From Aplectana chamaeleonis (Eukaryota > Nematoda > Chromadorea > Rhabditida > Cosmocercidae), in assembly GCA_029168955.1 (NCBI GenBank), contig JAPDOI010000697.1, positions 124,001 to 188,000 of the forward strand: a stretch of 64,000 nucleotides of DNA. The letters are read 5' to 3'. Made by a program: the position numbers and the translations under genes. Positions 10,008 through 22,929 of the stretch are shown one piece after another; positions within the stretch are counted from its first letter, which is position 1, and each line of letters opens with the position of its first letter. The notes beneath the pieces were generated by a model, which ran no database searches, was not told the DNA's origin, and saw only the letters and a program-made list of their open reading frames with translations.

Positions 10008-10815
10008 TTGCCGCATCAGTGCCGGGAAAGTACCGCGACCATCGACTTTGCCGCGATAGTTCCTCGATAGTACCGCAGCGGCTCCGTGATCAGACAATTT
10101 TGCTGCCGTGTCTTGAGCCTCGACATCGCACTGCCAGAGTACCGCATCGGCTCCGCGTTAGAACCGTGCCGGCTCCGCGTTAGAACCGCGCCAGCTCCGC
10201 GAGGATGTAGCAGTGAACCCGCGTGGAGCACGATGTATAGTGAAGTCTACCAAGAGTGTCTCATTTACTTATCAACAAGAAGCGGTCGGCTGGGGATCAA
10301 TGTGCATGAATCCCATACCAGCACGCTCGATACCCTTTGAGCGAGAGCGGTTGTGCTGCAACAAGTTTCATGTTCATTGATCTCCAATCGACCGCTTCTC
10401 ATTGATAAGTAAATGAGACACTCATGGTGGACTCCACTATACTATCCTGTGCGGTGAAACGAAGTTGTCGCTGGATTAGTTACCCAAGTTCGAGGTAAAT
10501 TCCGTAATTCCTTGGGCGCAAAAGCGGCGGTAATCTCTGTCCCTCTTAGACAGATTACGCAATGAGCGCAGGTGCGTATTTTTGTTCTTAGCCCCCTAGT
10601 TGTACTATCATTCTTAAACAGCTTCATATCAGATCCTCTTCCGGAGCCGCTGCGGCACTATCTCGGAGCCGAAGCGGCACTGCCGCATCATCGCTACGGC
10701 TCCGCGGTAGTTCCGTTACGGCTCCGCGGTAGTGCCGGCGCGGTCTCCGCGATAGTGCCGCTTCGGTGCCTGTAGCCGCCGAAGCGGCACTATCGCGGAG
10801 CCGCAGTGGCAATTT
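10008..10815. mobile_element. GC-rich MITE (family C), copy 1
   Basis: Both ends hold many copies of a word like GCCGCGATAGTACCGC and its complement (GGCTCCGCGGTAGTGCCG). It matches 21364-21850 in order across both ends and a middle holding CTGTCCCT-TCAGACAG and TAGTTGTA-like blocks. A hairpin MITE at 10236-10443 interrupts it. Confidence 0.65.
10236..10443. mobile_element. Hairpin MITE of about 210 bp
   Basis: Nearly complete inverted repeat: arms include GTGTCTCATTTACTTATCAA and CATTGATCTCCAATCGACCG with their complements. The ends are TATAGTG and CACTATA, so a TA target is likely. No coding potential. Confidence 0.75.
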
Positions 10816-11239
10816 CTCTCAGAGAACCCGGCCATGCGAGTGGGATAACATCGGCAGTCCAATCATATTTGCGCTCGTGTGCCTTTGGAGTGCATTGTCC
10901 ATTTTCAATCAAATAAAGAACAACCCGTTGTCATTTAATTTCCATCGAGTTTTTCGGTTTTTTTTTCAAATTTCAATACTGGTAACTCCAAGTTTTCGAT
11001 TCAAGCCATAAAGTCGATAGCATTTTTAAGCGTGTGTGCTGCCTTTAAATCTCGTTATCAACAATTATATTTCGCCATGTCCGACCTACTGCTCCCTAAG
11101 ATCGACCAGGAATGCCAGGGAAGGGCATCACCGAAAATATAAATTGGGAAAAATAATAAATTGCCAGAATGTGAAAAAAAGCGTTGAATTCATCTATGCC
11201 CTAGACGGAAAACTCACACTGTCCCCTCAACCGCATTCT

Positions 11240-11367
11240 CATGATTTGTTACGATTTGTTACGATTCCTTACGATTTTGAGCCGAAGTTTCGTAAATCGT
11301 AAATCTTAAAAGAAATTGCCAAAAACGCTCGTAATTCGTAAATCGTAAACCGTAAATCGTAATTACG
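11240..11367. repeat. ACGATTTACG word array ending in a CAGGG-type terminus
   Basis: Words like TTACGATTTGTTACGATT and CGTAAATCGTAAACCG fill the stretch, which stops at ACGCACAGCCCTG. The same ending, CGCACA-(T/G)CCCTG, closes other word arrays at 22098 and about 41965 (there CGCACAGCCTTG), so this is likely one end of a hAT-like MITE. Confidence 0.5.
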
Positions 11368-12960
11368 CACAGCCCTGGTATGTATGTGTGTCCCGCGGAT
11401 CCAAGGAATGGCCGATCAAAACTTGTATGAAATGGTACCAACATTTAGGTGGGTAGTACATATATCGATTACCAAAAAATCAGCCCGAGTCATCTTTTAC
11501 GTTCCTCGGGGTAACCGTGTTTGTCCGTGGGGCGCACTTTTGGCCGTGGGTCATGATAACTTCTGCGAGTCGTCAAGCGATAGAAGGGCTACGCTCTAAT
11601 CAAAGCGATAAGTTTCCAATACCAGGAGATGGGACGCCATACAGGATCGCTAGGTTTGTAGAGTGTGCAGGACGTTATCGATAGTGTGCAGGACTCCAGC
11701 GGGAGTGTGCAAGACGTCATAGAAAGTGCACAGGACCCGAACGGGAGTGTGCAGGACGTCATAGAAAGTGCGCAGGCCCCCAGTGGGAGTGTGCAGAACG
11801 TCATATAAAGTGTGCAGGTCCCCAGTGGGAGTGTGCAGAACGACATACATATAATGTGTGCAGGACCCAAATGGGAGTGTGCAGGATGTCATAAAAAGTG
11901 TGCAGGACCCAATTGGGAGTGTGCAGGAGGTCATAGAAAGTGTGCAGGACCCCAGTGGGAATGTGCAGAACGTCATAGAAAGTGCGCAGAACCCAAGTGG
12001 GGGTGTGCAGGACGTCATAGAAAGTGTGCAGGACCCTAATGGAAGTGTGCAGGACCCAAACAGGAGTATGCAGGGAGTCATAGAAAGTGTGCAGGACCCA
12101 AATGGGAGTGTGCAGGACGTCATAGAATGTGTGCAAGACTCAAGTGGGAGTGTGCAGGACGTCATAGAAAATTGCGGGACCCGAATGGGACTGTGCAGGA
12201 CGTCATAGAAAGTGTGCAGGACTCAAACGGGAGTATGTAGGAAGCCATAGAAAGTGTGCAGGACCCAAATGGGAGTATGCAGGAAGTCATAGAAAGTGTG
12301 CAGTACCCAAATGGGAGTGTGCATGACGTCACAGAAAGTGTGCAGGACCCGAATGGGAGTGTGCAGGACGTCATAAAAAGTGTGCAGGACCCGAATGGGA
12401 GTGTGCAGGACCGCAATGATAGTGTGCGCAACGTCACCAAGAGTGTAGAATTTCGGAGAAAAGAGATTTCGTAAATTTTTCCATGCCAAATCTCAACTTT
12501 TTTGTAGCAAAGAAATATTGGAGAACACGTATCCCGAGAACCGTGCGACGCTTTCTGAGGCGACCGCAGAACTCCGCAGACTTTTCCTTGCCAATCTGGG
12601 TAAGCAAACAACAGCTTCCCTTCCACACCTCTGTTCGTCGTTCATTACAACCGCTCAGTCGTTTCGATTTACTAACTCCCCTAAACCAGATTTATCTATG
12701 TTGAAAGTCTGAGCTTATCAAAATCTGCTTCATAAAACATCAACATCCACGTGCATAATTCATTTATCGAGAACAAGGGCATGGTGCTGGTCATCCAGGG
12801 AGACAGCACCCAAAATGCGAGTGCGTTTTCCCATATCATGACAAAAATGATAAAACGAGAATAATCGCTTGGAAATTTCGCAAATCGGAAGAGCAGAGGG
12901 TTGCGACATAAAGGAACGAGGGACGGCAGAGGTCGTAAATTTGGTGCCGGTAGGATCCAA
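11368..12960 (-). repeat. Dispersed repeat family B, copy 2 (inverted)
   Basis: Inverted copy of 560-2805 without the PIF-type MITE. It shows the empty site that dates that insertion to after the duplication. It carries its own 42-bp minisatellite. Its outer edge abuts the word-array terminus at 11367. Confidence 0.6.
11655..12440. repeat. 42-bp minisatellite, array 2 (inverted)
   Basis: Tandem AGTGTGCAGGACGTCATAGA and AGTGTGCAGGACCCAAATGG subunits, the complement of the array at 1632-2600. The B subunit here is mostly CCAAATGGG rather than CCCAGTGGG, so the two arrays have diverged since duplication. Confidence 0.9.
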
Positions 12961-14027
<1,067 letters not shown>

Positions 14028-14107
14028 CCGCCATTGCTTTGGTCCCAAGCCCGGATGAGAAAGGAGGAGGGTTGGCCCCCGTACTACCGACGGGCTGGAA
14101 AACTTAG

Positions 14108-16408
14108 GTGGTAACCATGGAGAGTCTCTTAGGAAATAACGATGAAGCTACCGCATCCGGGGCAGCCGATGCGCCAGCACTAGGGAACCAGGGTGTTGGT
14201 GAGAAGAATGCTACTGGCCAAAATGCAAGACGACTGGTGACGCCGAAAAAAGAATTGCGGATCGGAGCGTGGAACGTGCGGACGGGATATTGCGTTGGAC
14301 AAAAGGAAGTAATTGCCTGGGAGCTGTCGAGATCCAAAGTATCGATTGCTGCGCTTTCCGAGCTCAGGATGAGCGGGTGTGGAACGGTGACCATTCAGGT
14401 ACCAGGTAGTGACGAAAAGATGGTGCTGTATTACTCCGGTGATGAGCGGCATCATCAAGGCGTTGGATTCATGCTAAGCAGGGACGCAGCTGGAAGCGTG
14501 ATAACGTTTGAGCCGATTTCTGGCAGGATTGCTGTTCTAGTCTTGAGCGGAACGCTAAAAACTCATTTTGTGTCTGTCTATGCGCCCACGGAGCCGAGTT
14601 CTGACATCGACAAAGACGCATTCTACGCACAACTCCAAGACGTTCTGGATTCGATCCCGAAAACCGATATTACCATTGTAGCGGGCGATTTCAACGCAAG
14701 AGTCGGAACTGCTAGAACCGGATGGGAAGGAGTGCTGGAAAGGTTCAGCGTCGGTGAAATGAACGATAACGGTTTACGTCTGCTTCCGTTTGCAGCGTTC
14801 ATCGGGCTTACGATTGGAAACTGTCTATTTCAACTTCCCCGAAAACATCAGTTAACATGGAGGAGTTCGACCGGACATGATATAGCCACCTTGGATTACG
14901 TGCTGGTGAACTCTCGTTTCAGGTCTTCACTCAAAGATGTGCGAGCCATGAGAGGACCTGACTGTGGATTGGACCACTATCTCCTGCGCGCTGTAATGAA
15001 GCTTCGTTTACGGCGACCTAGGCGTGTGGTGCCTCCTAAAAAGAAACTGGACTGGTCCCACTTGCTGACACCTGGAACAAGAGAAGCGTTTCAAATCGCG
15101 CTGTCAAATCGCTTTGCAGTGCTTGAAGATGCATTGTCCGTAGACGAACATGAGGAGCAAACATTTGATGTCGTTCTGCAATGTGCAGAGCCTCTCTGCC
15201 CTGTTATTCGAAGGCGAACACAGCCATGGATATCGGACGAGTCTTTCCGTCTCGTGGATGAGCGGAAACGAGTGAAGCTAACCGACTTTGGACGTTTTCG
15301 GCAACTATGTCAAGAGCTTCGTCGTAAGTTGAAAGAGGAGAGAGAGTCGTGCTGGAACAAGATGGCCGACGAACTGGAGAAGGCGGCTGGAAGAAATAAC
15401 TATCGCACATTGTACGGTACACTGAACCGTCTCAGAAAGAAGACCGATCCGGCTAGCGATTGCATCAGGAATACGGACGGGTCCTTTGTGCGTTCTGTGG
15501 ATGAGCGCCTGTTACGGTGGAAGCAGTTCTTCAGCGAGCTCTACAGTCACGATGCACCACGAGGCCCGCTTGACGGACCGCTATCAGTTGAAGTGTCACA
15601 GGAGGCGATGCTTGACTTTGAACCCACTCTGGACGAAGTGAGAGCAGCGATTCAGCGTCTCAAAAACCGAAAGGCGCCTGGTGTAGACAACGTTACTGCT
15701 GAAGCGATCAAGGCAGGTGGTGATGTGTTAGAACGACGGTTGCATCAGCTGATCTTCCTCGTATGGCAGTCAGAAAACGTCCCATCTACCTGGAAGAAGG
15801 CTATCGTTGTGCCCATTCACAAAAAGGGTGATGCCAGGGACTGTAAAAACTATCGCGGAGTCAGTCTGTTATCAATCGTTGGTAAAGTCTTCACGAGGAT
15901 AATCCAGTCCAGACTTCAACGCCATCGGGAGCATACCAGTCGCGAGGAACAGGCAGGATTTCGTCCTGGTCAAGGCTGCAGCGATCAAATATTCGCACTT
16001 CGTCAAGTTTTGGAGGAAAGGATCGGCTGTGGAAAGCGGGATGTTATTACCTTCATCGACTTCAAGTCGGCCTTTGACTGCGTACACTGGCCTGCCTTGT
16101 GGAGAACATTGGAGTGCGAACACGATCCGGACAAAATTGTGAAGCTCCTGCAGGGAACATACAGTGGTTCAACTAGCTGCGTCCGCGTCGGGGACAAGCT
16201 GTTCGAAGAATCTGCGGTCAATGCAGGAGTCCGGCAAGGAGATGTGATTCCGCCGCTGCTATTCAACACTGTGGTCGACGCCATTATGAGAAAGGTTTTC
16301 AAAGATAGAAGAGGGGTCCAATATGGCGATAACGAGTTCGTCACGGACTTGATGTCCTCGGACGACAGCGCTGTGCTCACCGATACTGATATGGAAGCTA
16401 CGAATTAG
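14108..16408 (+). pseudogene. RTE endonuclease-reverse transcriptase, main part
   Basis: This part of the retrotransposon protein nicks target DNA and copies the element RNA there. Residues 50-290 form an apurinic-type endonuclease (WNVRTG, GDFNARVGT, TLDYVLVNSRF). Residues 520-755 form a reverse transcriptase (RKAPGVDNV, VPIHKKGD, AGFRPGQGCSDQ, FIDFKSAFDCVHW, GVRQGDVIPPLLFN). The catalytic box reads SSDD instead of the usual YADD: the aspartates remain, the tyrosine does not. The endonuclease SDH motif reads LDH. A TAG at 16406-16408 ends the frame, and a further stop and frame change follow before the C-terminal part resumes at 16468. The start was taken at the first ATG after the leader; a second ATG lies three codons on. 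Confidence 0.85.
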
Positions 16409-16467
16409 ATGAAGGATATAGCAGATATCGCGGATTCGTACGGTCTACGGAGGACAAGACCAAAGAC

Positions 16468-17094
16468 ATGACGTCAGACGGTTCACGTGCTTCTGTGTTC
16501 TTCGAAGGAGCTGAGCTCCAGCAAGTTGAGGAGTTCAAGTACCTAGGATCGGTGGTGAAACAGCGCAAGGTAGTGGCCACAACTGAGATACAGTGCATGA
16601 TCGGGCAGGCGTGTGCTGCTTTTGCTTCACTAGGCTGGTGTCTGTGGAAAACGGGCAATGCGTCAATCAAGACCAAAATGCGGATCTTCCGATCGCTTGT
16701 AATGCCGATTCTAGTGTACGGCTCGGAGTCGTGGACCTTGCTCAAGTCGGATCTCAGCAAGCTAGAGGTCTTCCAAATGCGGTGTTTGCGGCAAATTCTA
16801 GGAACAACGTTAAGAGATCGCATACGCAATGACGTTATACGAGACAGCTCCGACCATCAACCGACAATCGAGGAACAAATCCGAACGAAGAGGTTGCGCT
16901 GGTTTGGACACGTATGCAGAATGGAAGCCAGTCGACTACCGCACAGCTTGCTATGAAGAAAGCGCCCAAAACCATGGAAGGTCGAGAGAACTGCCCCGAA
17001 GAAGACGTGGTTGAAGCAAGTCGAAGCTGATCTGAAATTTCGACGGTGCAGTGTCGTTAATGCTAAAATAATTGCGGCTAATCGTTCTGAATGA
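16468..17094 (+). pseudogene. RTE C-terminal part in a shifted frame
   Basis: Continues the retrotransposon protein after the break: FKYLGSVV, then MPILVYGSESWTLLKSDL, KLEVFQMRCLRQILGTT and KRLRWFGHVCRM are the standard post-catalytic blocks of RTE-type and related polymerases. An in-frame TGA at 16954-16956 interrupts it; the same frame then reads on in RTE-like sequence ([14 protein letters not shown]) to a terminal TGA at 17092-17094. Three separate lesions make this copy dead. Confidence 0.8.
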
Positions 17095-17182
17095 AAGCGT
17101 ATCGTTCAGGACACTGGAGCTCCTATGGCACCTACAGCAGTGTACTGATTGAGAGCCGCCAGCTAATGGGATGAGTGAGTGA

Positions 17183-18335
<1,153 letters not shown>

Positions 18336-18460
18336 ATTTGTTCCCAGGGGCCCCCTCGGGGGGGGGTCGTAAAATTTTGGGGATTTTTTGGAAAAAATTC
18401 CAATTTGGTGGGGGTGTCGTAGCCGCGACGAAAATTGCCACAACGGCCTGCTCAACCCTG
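18336..18460. mobile_element. hAT-like MITE (CAGGGTTGAGCAGG family), end fragment
   Basis: Shares the GGGGGTCGTAAAATTT tract and the terminus GCCTGCTCAACCCTG with 26718-26971. The opposite end is not preserved. Confidence 0.55.
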
Positions 18461-18469
18461 TTTGCACAA

Positions 18470-19434
18470 CAGGGGTGCGATTCATGAACGCACATTCGTT
18501 GGTTTGGTTCGGTTAGGGTTTGGTTTGGTTTGCAAGCCCAACCGTGACCAAACCACTCCCCCGCGCTAACCAGCGATTCATGAATGTTTTTGCCAGCTTG
18601 GTTTGCAAACCGGTTGTCGAAACGTGTTTGAAGCTGGTAAATCAGTGCCCGCTGATCAATATTGTTGGCTTCGGTGTTCGTATTTTTATTCTTGATGCTT
18701 TTCTTGATCATTCACGGTGAAAAGTTCTATAATATAGTTTATAAAAATTTAATTGATGTCAAGGTCAAAGTTATTCACAAACTGTTCGATTTCCACCCAC
18801 GTACATATTCACCATTGTACTGGATGAATTCGCTGTTTTAGAAGGAATAGATATTTGCAATGTCTATGTTGTGTTGATTTAGGGAGAGATAAGGATATGT
18901 ACGGGAAAATCTGGGCAAGTTTGTAGCCCAATGAAAATTTACGAACCACAATTATAGGAATGAGGGAAAGGATCGCAGTAAAAGCGGTGAAAAAATGTCT
19001 CTTGCGCTCCAATGCGAACGTCGCTATCGCCGTGACATCGCTCGTCGAAAATTCGTGTGGGTGTAGTTAACGCGCTCCACTGGCAATAATTTCGGCGACA
19101 CCTCGACAAATGGTTGTCAACTGCTCCTGGGGGGGGGGTTTCGCTGCCGACTATTTGCCGAGGCACCGTGTCCTAAGACTGCCTAAGATTGAAAAAAAAA
19201 ACATGACGTCACATCAAAAGCTTAGTGTAATTGCACGATTTGCACGGAACTACACGTCTGGCTGGCTAACCGCACTTAACCCACCCTAACTAGCCGCTCC
19301 GAGGTGGGTTGGATTCTAGCCCCTTCGTGACCCAGAGATAGCCAAACCGGAGCTTGATGAATCGCTGGTTTGCAACCTACCCGAAACAAACCCTAACCAA
19401 ACCAGCGAAAACGCGTTCATGAATCGCTCCCCTG
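18470..19434. mobile_element. hAT-like TIR element with GGTTTG words
   Basis: Ends are CAGGGGTGCGATTCATGAAC and the complement of CAGGGGAGCGATTCATGAAC. Just inside both ends lie several GGTTTGGTT / AACCAAACC words. Length about 965 bp. No transposase was seen and the flanks show no clear 8-bp duplication. The middle is unassigned. Confidence 0.65.
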
Positions 19435-19439
19435 TTATC

Positions 19440-19590
19440 AATAGTTGGTTCAAAAACGACTGCCAACTCGTACTTTCAACTATTTCACTACATTTCCCAA
19501 AATCAAATTATTCTGCGCCAAATCGTTCTCAGGAATATTTCAAAACTTTTTTCATTTTTCTTTACCTTCCCCTTTTAACTGAGTATATTG
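19440..19590. repeat. Dispersed repeat O, inverted partner of 13180-13325
   Basis: About 150 bp matching in reverse complement, so the RTE and the first hAT-like elements lie between two inverted copies. Confidence 0.5.
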
Positions 19591-19794
19591 CTAATTTCTC
19601 GAAGAAATGGCTATGCCAAATCTTTACTTTTGCAAGGAACCTAAATTTTCAGGGATTTGTCCATGGAAAGGCTAGTTGTCCCTCCCCCCCCCCACGGCAC
19701 CGTGGGAACATTCTTGGAACGCTCCCCAGCGGAGCGGTCGGTGATGGCAAAATATAACAGTGATAATAAGATTTTGACATAAAAAGCCCGATAA

Positions 19795-20090
19795 GGGGTA
19801 TGGTATACTTTGTCGCTGTAATGAGCGCCAGGCATGCAATCTAACAAGAATCGCGGTGGGACCCGCATTGGAGCGACGGCAACGGCCGTGGTAGGAACAG
19901 ATGTCGCATGTGGGTCGCAGCGACGTGTCGCGGAGGGCTGACTTACTGCAAATGTGCCATAGCCTGTCGTTACCACTGTCGCTGTCGCTGTGCAGTGCAC
20001 TTCGACAGCGACAGATTTAAAGGGCGGGAGCCGGTCGCTGTCGCTGTGCAGAGCGAGGCGACCGCGTGTCGCAAAAGTATACCATACCCC
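19795..20090. mobile_element. MITE with GGGGTATGGTATACTTT ends
   Basis: Inverted ends GGGGTATGGTATACTTTGTC and its near complement enclose 296 bp. The interior is rich in TCGCTGTCGCTG words. No coding potential. Confidence 0.7.
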
Positions 20091-20925
20091 CAAGCCTTGC
20101 TTCTACCGGCTCAAAATGAGCGACCTAGGCTATAAAAAGTGTCTAAATGAGAATGGCGGCCCATGTGGCCGGCGTGCTTAGCAGGCGGCCGTAGCGTTCG
20201 CCGCTCTCGGACAAGCATGCGAAACGTCCCCACAGCCATCGACTACGAACGGGGCCGGCACCGGCCTGGCAGTAAACACTGGGCCGATCAATCCGCTCTG
20301 CAGAAGGGGGGAGTGGGGATGGCCGCCGTTGGAATCCAACACTCTTCCGAGAGCGGCACATGAGACGGCCGCCTTCCAAGCACGCCGGCCGGGTGGGCCG
20401 CCATTCTCATTCGGAACAGGGATGTGCGGCAATCGCCGTTTGCCGTTTGTCGTTTGCCGGCCATTTTTGTGACTTTTTTGCCGTTTGTCGTTTGCCGAAA
20501 TCTTTGTTTATTTTCCGGCAAAACTCGGCAAAACATTGAATGGAAACGCCGCCTATGCTCGCGGCCATGTAGGCACCAGGGGTAATCCCATTATCCGCTG
20601 TTCGCTTAACCGTTATCCGGGGTTTTGACTTACCCGGGGTGGTAGTAAATGGGGTTGAAAACGCGAGTTAACTCGCGGTTAAATCTCGGTAAACAGCAGC
20701 AAAACACGAGCTTTTTATTTGACGATTTTCTGTAAAGCGACCAGACATTGCTGAAATCACACAAGCGCATGCCACGTTATGATCCAATAGATAAGCATAG
20801 TTTCAAAAAATTCCCCAAAAAAAAAGGTTCATTCTGTCTTTTTTGGAAAAAATATTGGTTCAGAAAAAAGATCTTAAGATTTTTAAACTTTTCTCAGATC
20901 GCGGTAAGTTCGCGCAAAACTGCAA

Positions 20926-21052
20926 CTTAACGCGAGCTGACAGAGAAGTTGGAAATAGTGTGTGAATGAGAAAAAGGACGTTTTAGAAAGCTATCCATCT
21001 TTTTCTTTATTCGTATACTATTTCCATTTTCACTGTCAGCTCGCGTTAATTT
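20926..21052. repeat. Hairpin of about 125 bp
   Basis: TTAACGCGAGCTGACAG and GGAAATAGT at one side are mirrored by ACTATTTCC and CTGTCAGCTCGCGTTAA at the other. Probably a small MITE. Confidence 0.65.
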
Positions 21053-21169
21053 GACAGTAGATAGTCCAAATCCAATGTGGTGCTTTAGTTTCTGATCCAG
21101 ATTTTCGTTAGATTCTGGTGTAGCTAAATTCTGGTTCATTTCAAGTGAACTCCTGTATTCAAATATCAC

Positions 21170-21285
21170 AGCGCGGAGCGGTAGCTGTTTTGCCGAAACC
21201 TCCTTATCACTGGTTATATTCCACCGGGGCCCACCGTTCCGCTGCTGGTGATAATCGAAATCGACAGGTCACTAGAGATTTTCAG
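21170..21285 (-). repeat. Dispersed repeat family F, copy 1
   Basis: Contains GCGCGGAGCGGTAGC, CCTCCTTATCACT and GATAATCGAAATCGACAGGT. It matches 22478-22590 inverted and 47008-47405. Confidence 0.6.
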
Positions 21286-21363
21286 AGTCTAAAAGAAGCA
21301 GGAAGCAATTGTACGACACAGAAGCATTTGTGCAACACACGTGGGCAGGGACACTGAAAAGGT

Positions 21364-21850
21364 ATGCCGCGGCAGTGCCAGGAAAGTACCGCGTCCCTCG
21401 ACTTGCCGCGATAGTTCCACGGTACTACCGCAGCAGCACCGTGATGATTACTGTGCCGCGGAGATTCTGTTGCAGTGTCTTGAAGATCGACAACGCCGCG
21501 ACAGTACCGCTGCAGTTCCATGTTGGAACCGCACGAACTCCGCGAATATGCATCAGCGAATTCCGCGTCGACTACGATTCACTGTTATGTGTAGTAGAAC
21601 TAGGTTTTTGCTGGTTCAATAGCTTTCTGGGTCGCAATAACGGGGATACATTCTGTCCCTATCAGACAGAGGACGTAAGCACAGCCGGTGTATTTTTTTG
21701 TTTGTAGGTCCACCCAGTTGTATTATGAATCAATTCATATGAGTTACTTGCAGTCAGTCCTATTTTTGTCAGAGCGCAGCCACCGATCAGGGAGCCGCAG
21801 CGGCACCACCGCGGCACAGCGTCACTACCGCGGAGCCGGAGCTCCATAAG
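21364..21850. mobile_element. GC-rich MITE (family C), copy 2
   Basis: Uninterrupted relative of 10008-10815: both ends carry GCCGCGG/CCGCGGAGCCG words and the middle holds CTGTCCCTATCAGACAG and CAGTTGTATTATGA. Confidence 0.65.
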
Positions 21851-22146
21851 GTCCCACATGTCTTGTTTTGGTTAATTTGATGCTTTGAAATATAACCACT
21901 CCCTAGAATTGGAATTATTAGAATGTTGACATAACTATTGGAAAGAAAGGAAAAAAAGTAGAGCGGCACATGTGAATAACTTTTGGGTCAATCTAGGGGA
22001 TGGGGTTTTTTGCCGTTTGCCGATTGCCGACTGTTTTTGGGATTTTCTTGCCGATTGCCTTTTGCCGAAATCTCAAAATCGTTTGCCGCACATCCCTGAT
22101 TCGGACACACTTTATCTATGTAAGCTCAGGGGCGGCATGCACGCAC

Positions 22147-22384
22147 GCGGCGGGTTAGGTTGGGGTTAAGCAGGGTTTGGGGCGTGGGCGCGTTTGATGA
22201 TTGCTGTGCGAGTGCTGGAGATAATCAATAGTTGGTGTGTCAACGGGGTCTCGGCTGCCCCACCCTCCTAGATAGGGTTTGCGAGGAAAAGATTTTTTCA
22301 GTGCTAGCCCAAACCCCTTTCAGCCCTCGCGCCGCTATCATCAAACGCGCCGACGCTTCGAACCCTGCCTAACCCCAACCTACG
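22147..22384. mobile_element. MITE with GGTTGGGGTTA ends
   Basis: Imperfect inverted repeats of about 50 bp run from TAGGTTGGGGTTAAGCAGGG through GGCGCGTTTGATGAT, mirrored at the right end. About 238 bp, no coding potential. Confidence 0.65.
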
Positions 22385-22450
22385 TAGAAAGTGTGTGGGA
22401 TCCAAATAACAGTGCGCCGGACTCCGAAGAAAGTGTGCAGACCATCAGTG
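22385..22450. repeat. Short remnant of the 42-bp minisatellite
   Basis: GTAGAAAGTGTGTGGGATCC, CGAAGAAAGTGTGCAGACC and an ATCAGTGGTAGTG-like stretch are three to four degenerate 21-bp subunits. Confidence 0.5.
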
Positions 22451-22477
22451 GTAGTGATATGCCGCCCCTGGTACATC

Positions 22478-22590
22478 CGTAGTGACCTGTCGATTTTGAT
22501 TATCACCAGCCGCTCCGGTGAGCCTGGGTGAGGTATAACTAGTGATAAGGAGGTTCCGACGAAGAGCCACCGCTCCGCGATGTGATAATG
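22478..22590 (+). repeat. Dispersed repeat family F, copy 2 (empty site)
   Basis: Holds the uninterrupted sequence ATAACTAGTGATAAGGAGG, which in the copy at 47008-47405 is split by a family A MITE. Confidence 0.65.
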
Positions 22591-22598
22591 GAAAACAG

Positions 22599-22919
22599 GG
22601 GTCGTATTCGCCATCGACCCACAGGGGAGTCGAAGGGTAGATGAGGTGAAATTTAAGTACAAAGTGCGCGCTCCACGGCCACCTTTCGCCTCCCTTGGCT
22701 TCCCTCGCGACTGCCGGAATTTTTCGAATCGCATAGCTGAAGAATGGCCGCTTCGCGACGGAATCTTTATCTTTTCGCAGTGATATCGATACGTAACACA
22801 GTTTGCATTTCCATCTTACATGGTGTAAGATGGGTTGATCTGCTCCTCTGCCGCGCGCGATATCATCCCTTCCGCTTCCCTTCGACTTCCCTCGGCGGGT
22901 TGTTGGCGAATACGACCCC
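22599..22919. mobile_element. MITE with GGGGTCGTATTCGCCA ends
   Basis: The inverted ends continue into GGGAGTCGAAGGG and CCCTTCGACTTCCC. About 320 bp, with no transposase. Confidence 0.65.
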
Positions 22920-22929
22920 AGGAGTTTAC

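Larger units (their letters stand above)
9741..11044. mobile_element. TTAA-type MITE split by a second element
   Basis: The left end GGCAGCATACACGCTCGC (from 9741) and the right end GCGTGTGTGCTGCCT (to 11044) belong to the family at 6563-7058; TTAA follows the right end. The interior is interrupted by the GCCGCGG-type element at about 10008-10815, itself interrupted by a hairpin MITE, giving three nested generations. Confidence 0.6.
20417..22098. mobile_element. hAT-like element with GCCGTTTGCC word arrays
   Basis: Terminal inverted repeats CAGGGATGTGCGGCAA and complement, with an 8-bp flanking duplication ATTCGGAA / ATTCGGAC (7 of 8). Next to both ends lie arrays of the word GCCGTTTGCCG or TTGCCGATTGCCG. 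It is 1682 bp and itself holds a hairpin (20926-21052), a family F copy (21170-21285) and a family C element (21364-21850). No transposase recognised. Confidence 0.75.
20133..22112. mobile_element. TA-target MITE family A, copy 1, interrupted by a hAT-like element
   Basis: The left part (20133-20416) and the short right end (22099-22112) reconstitute a family A MITE with AGTGTG(T/C)CCGAATGAG-type ends and a TA at its borders. The hAT-like element 20417-22098 inserted near its right end. Other copies: 41092-41345, 47076-47359 and 56829-57060. Confidence 0.7.
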
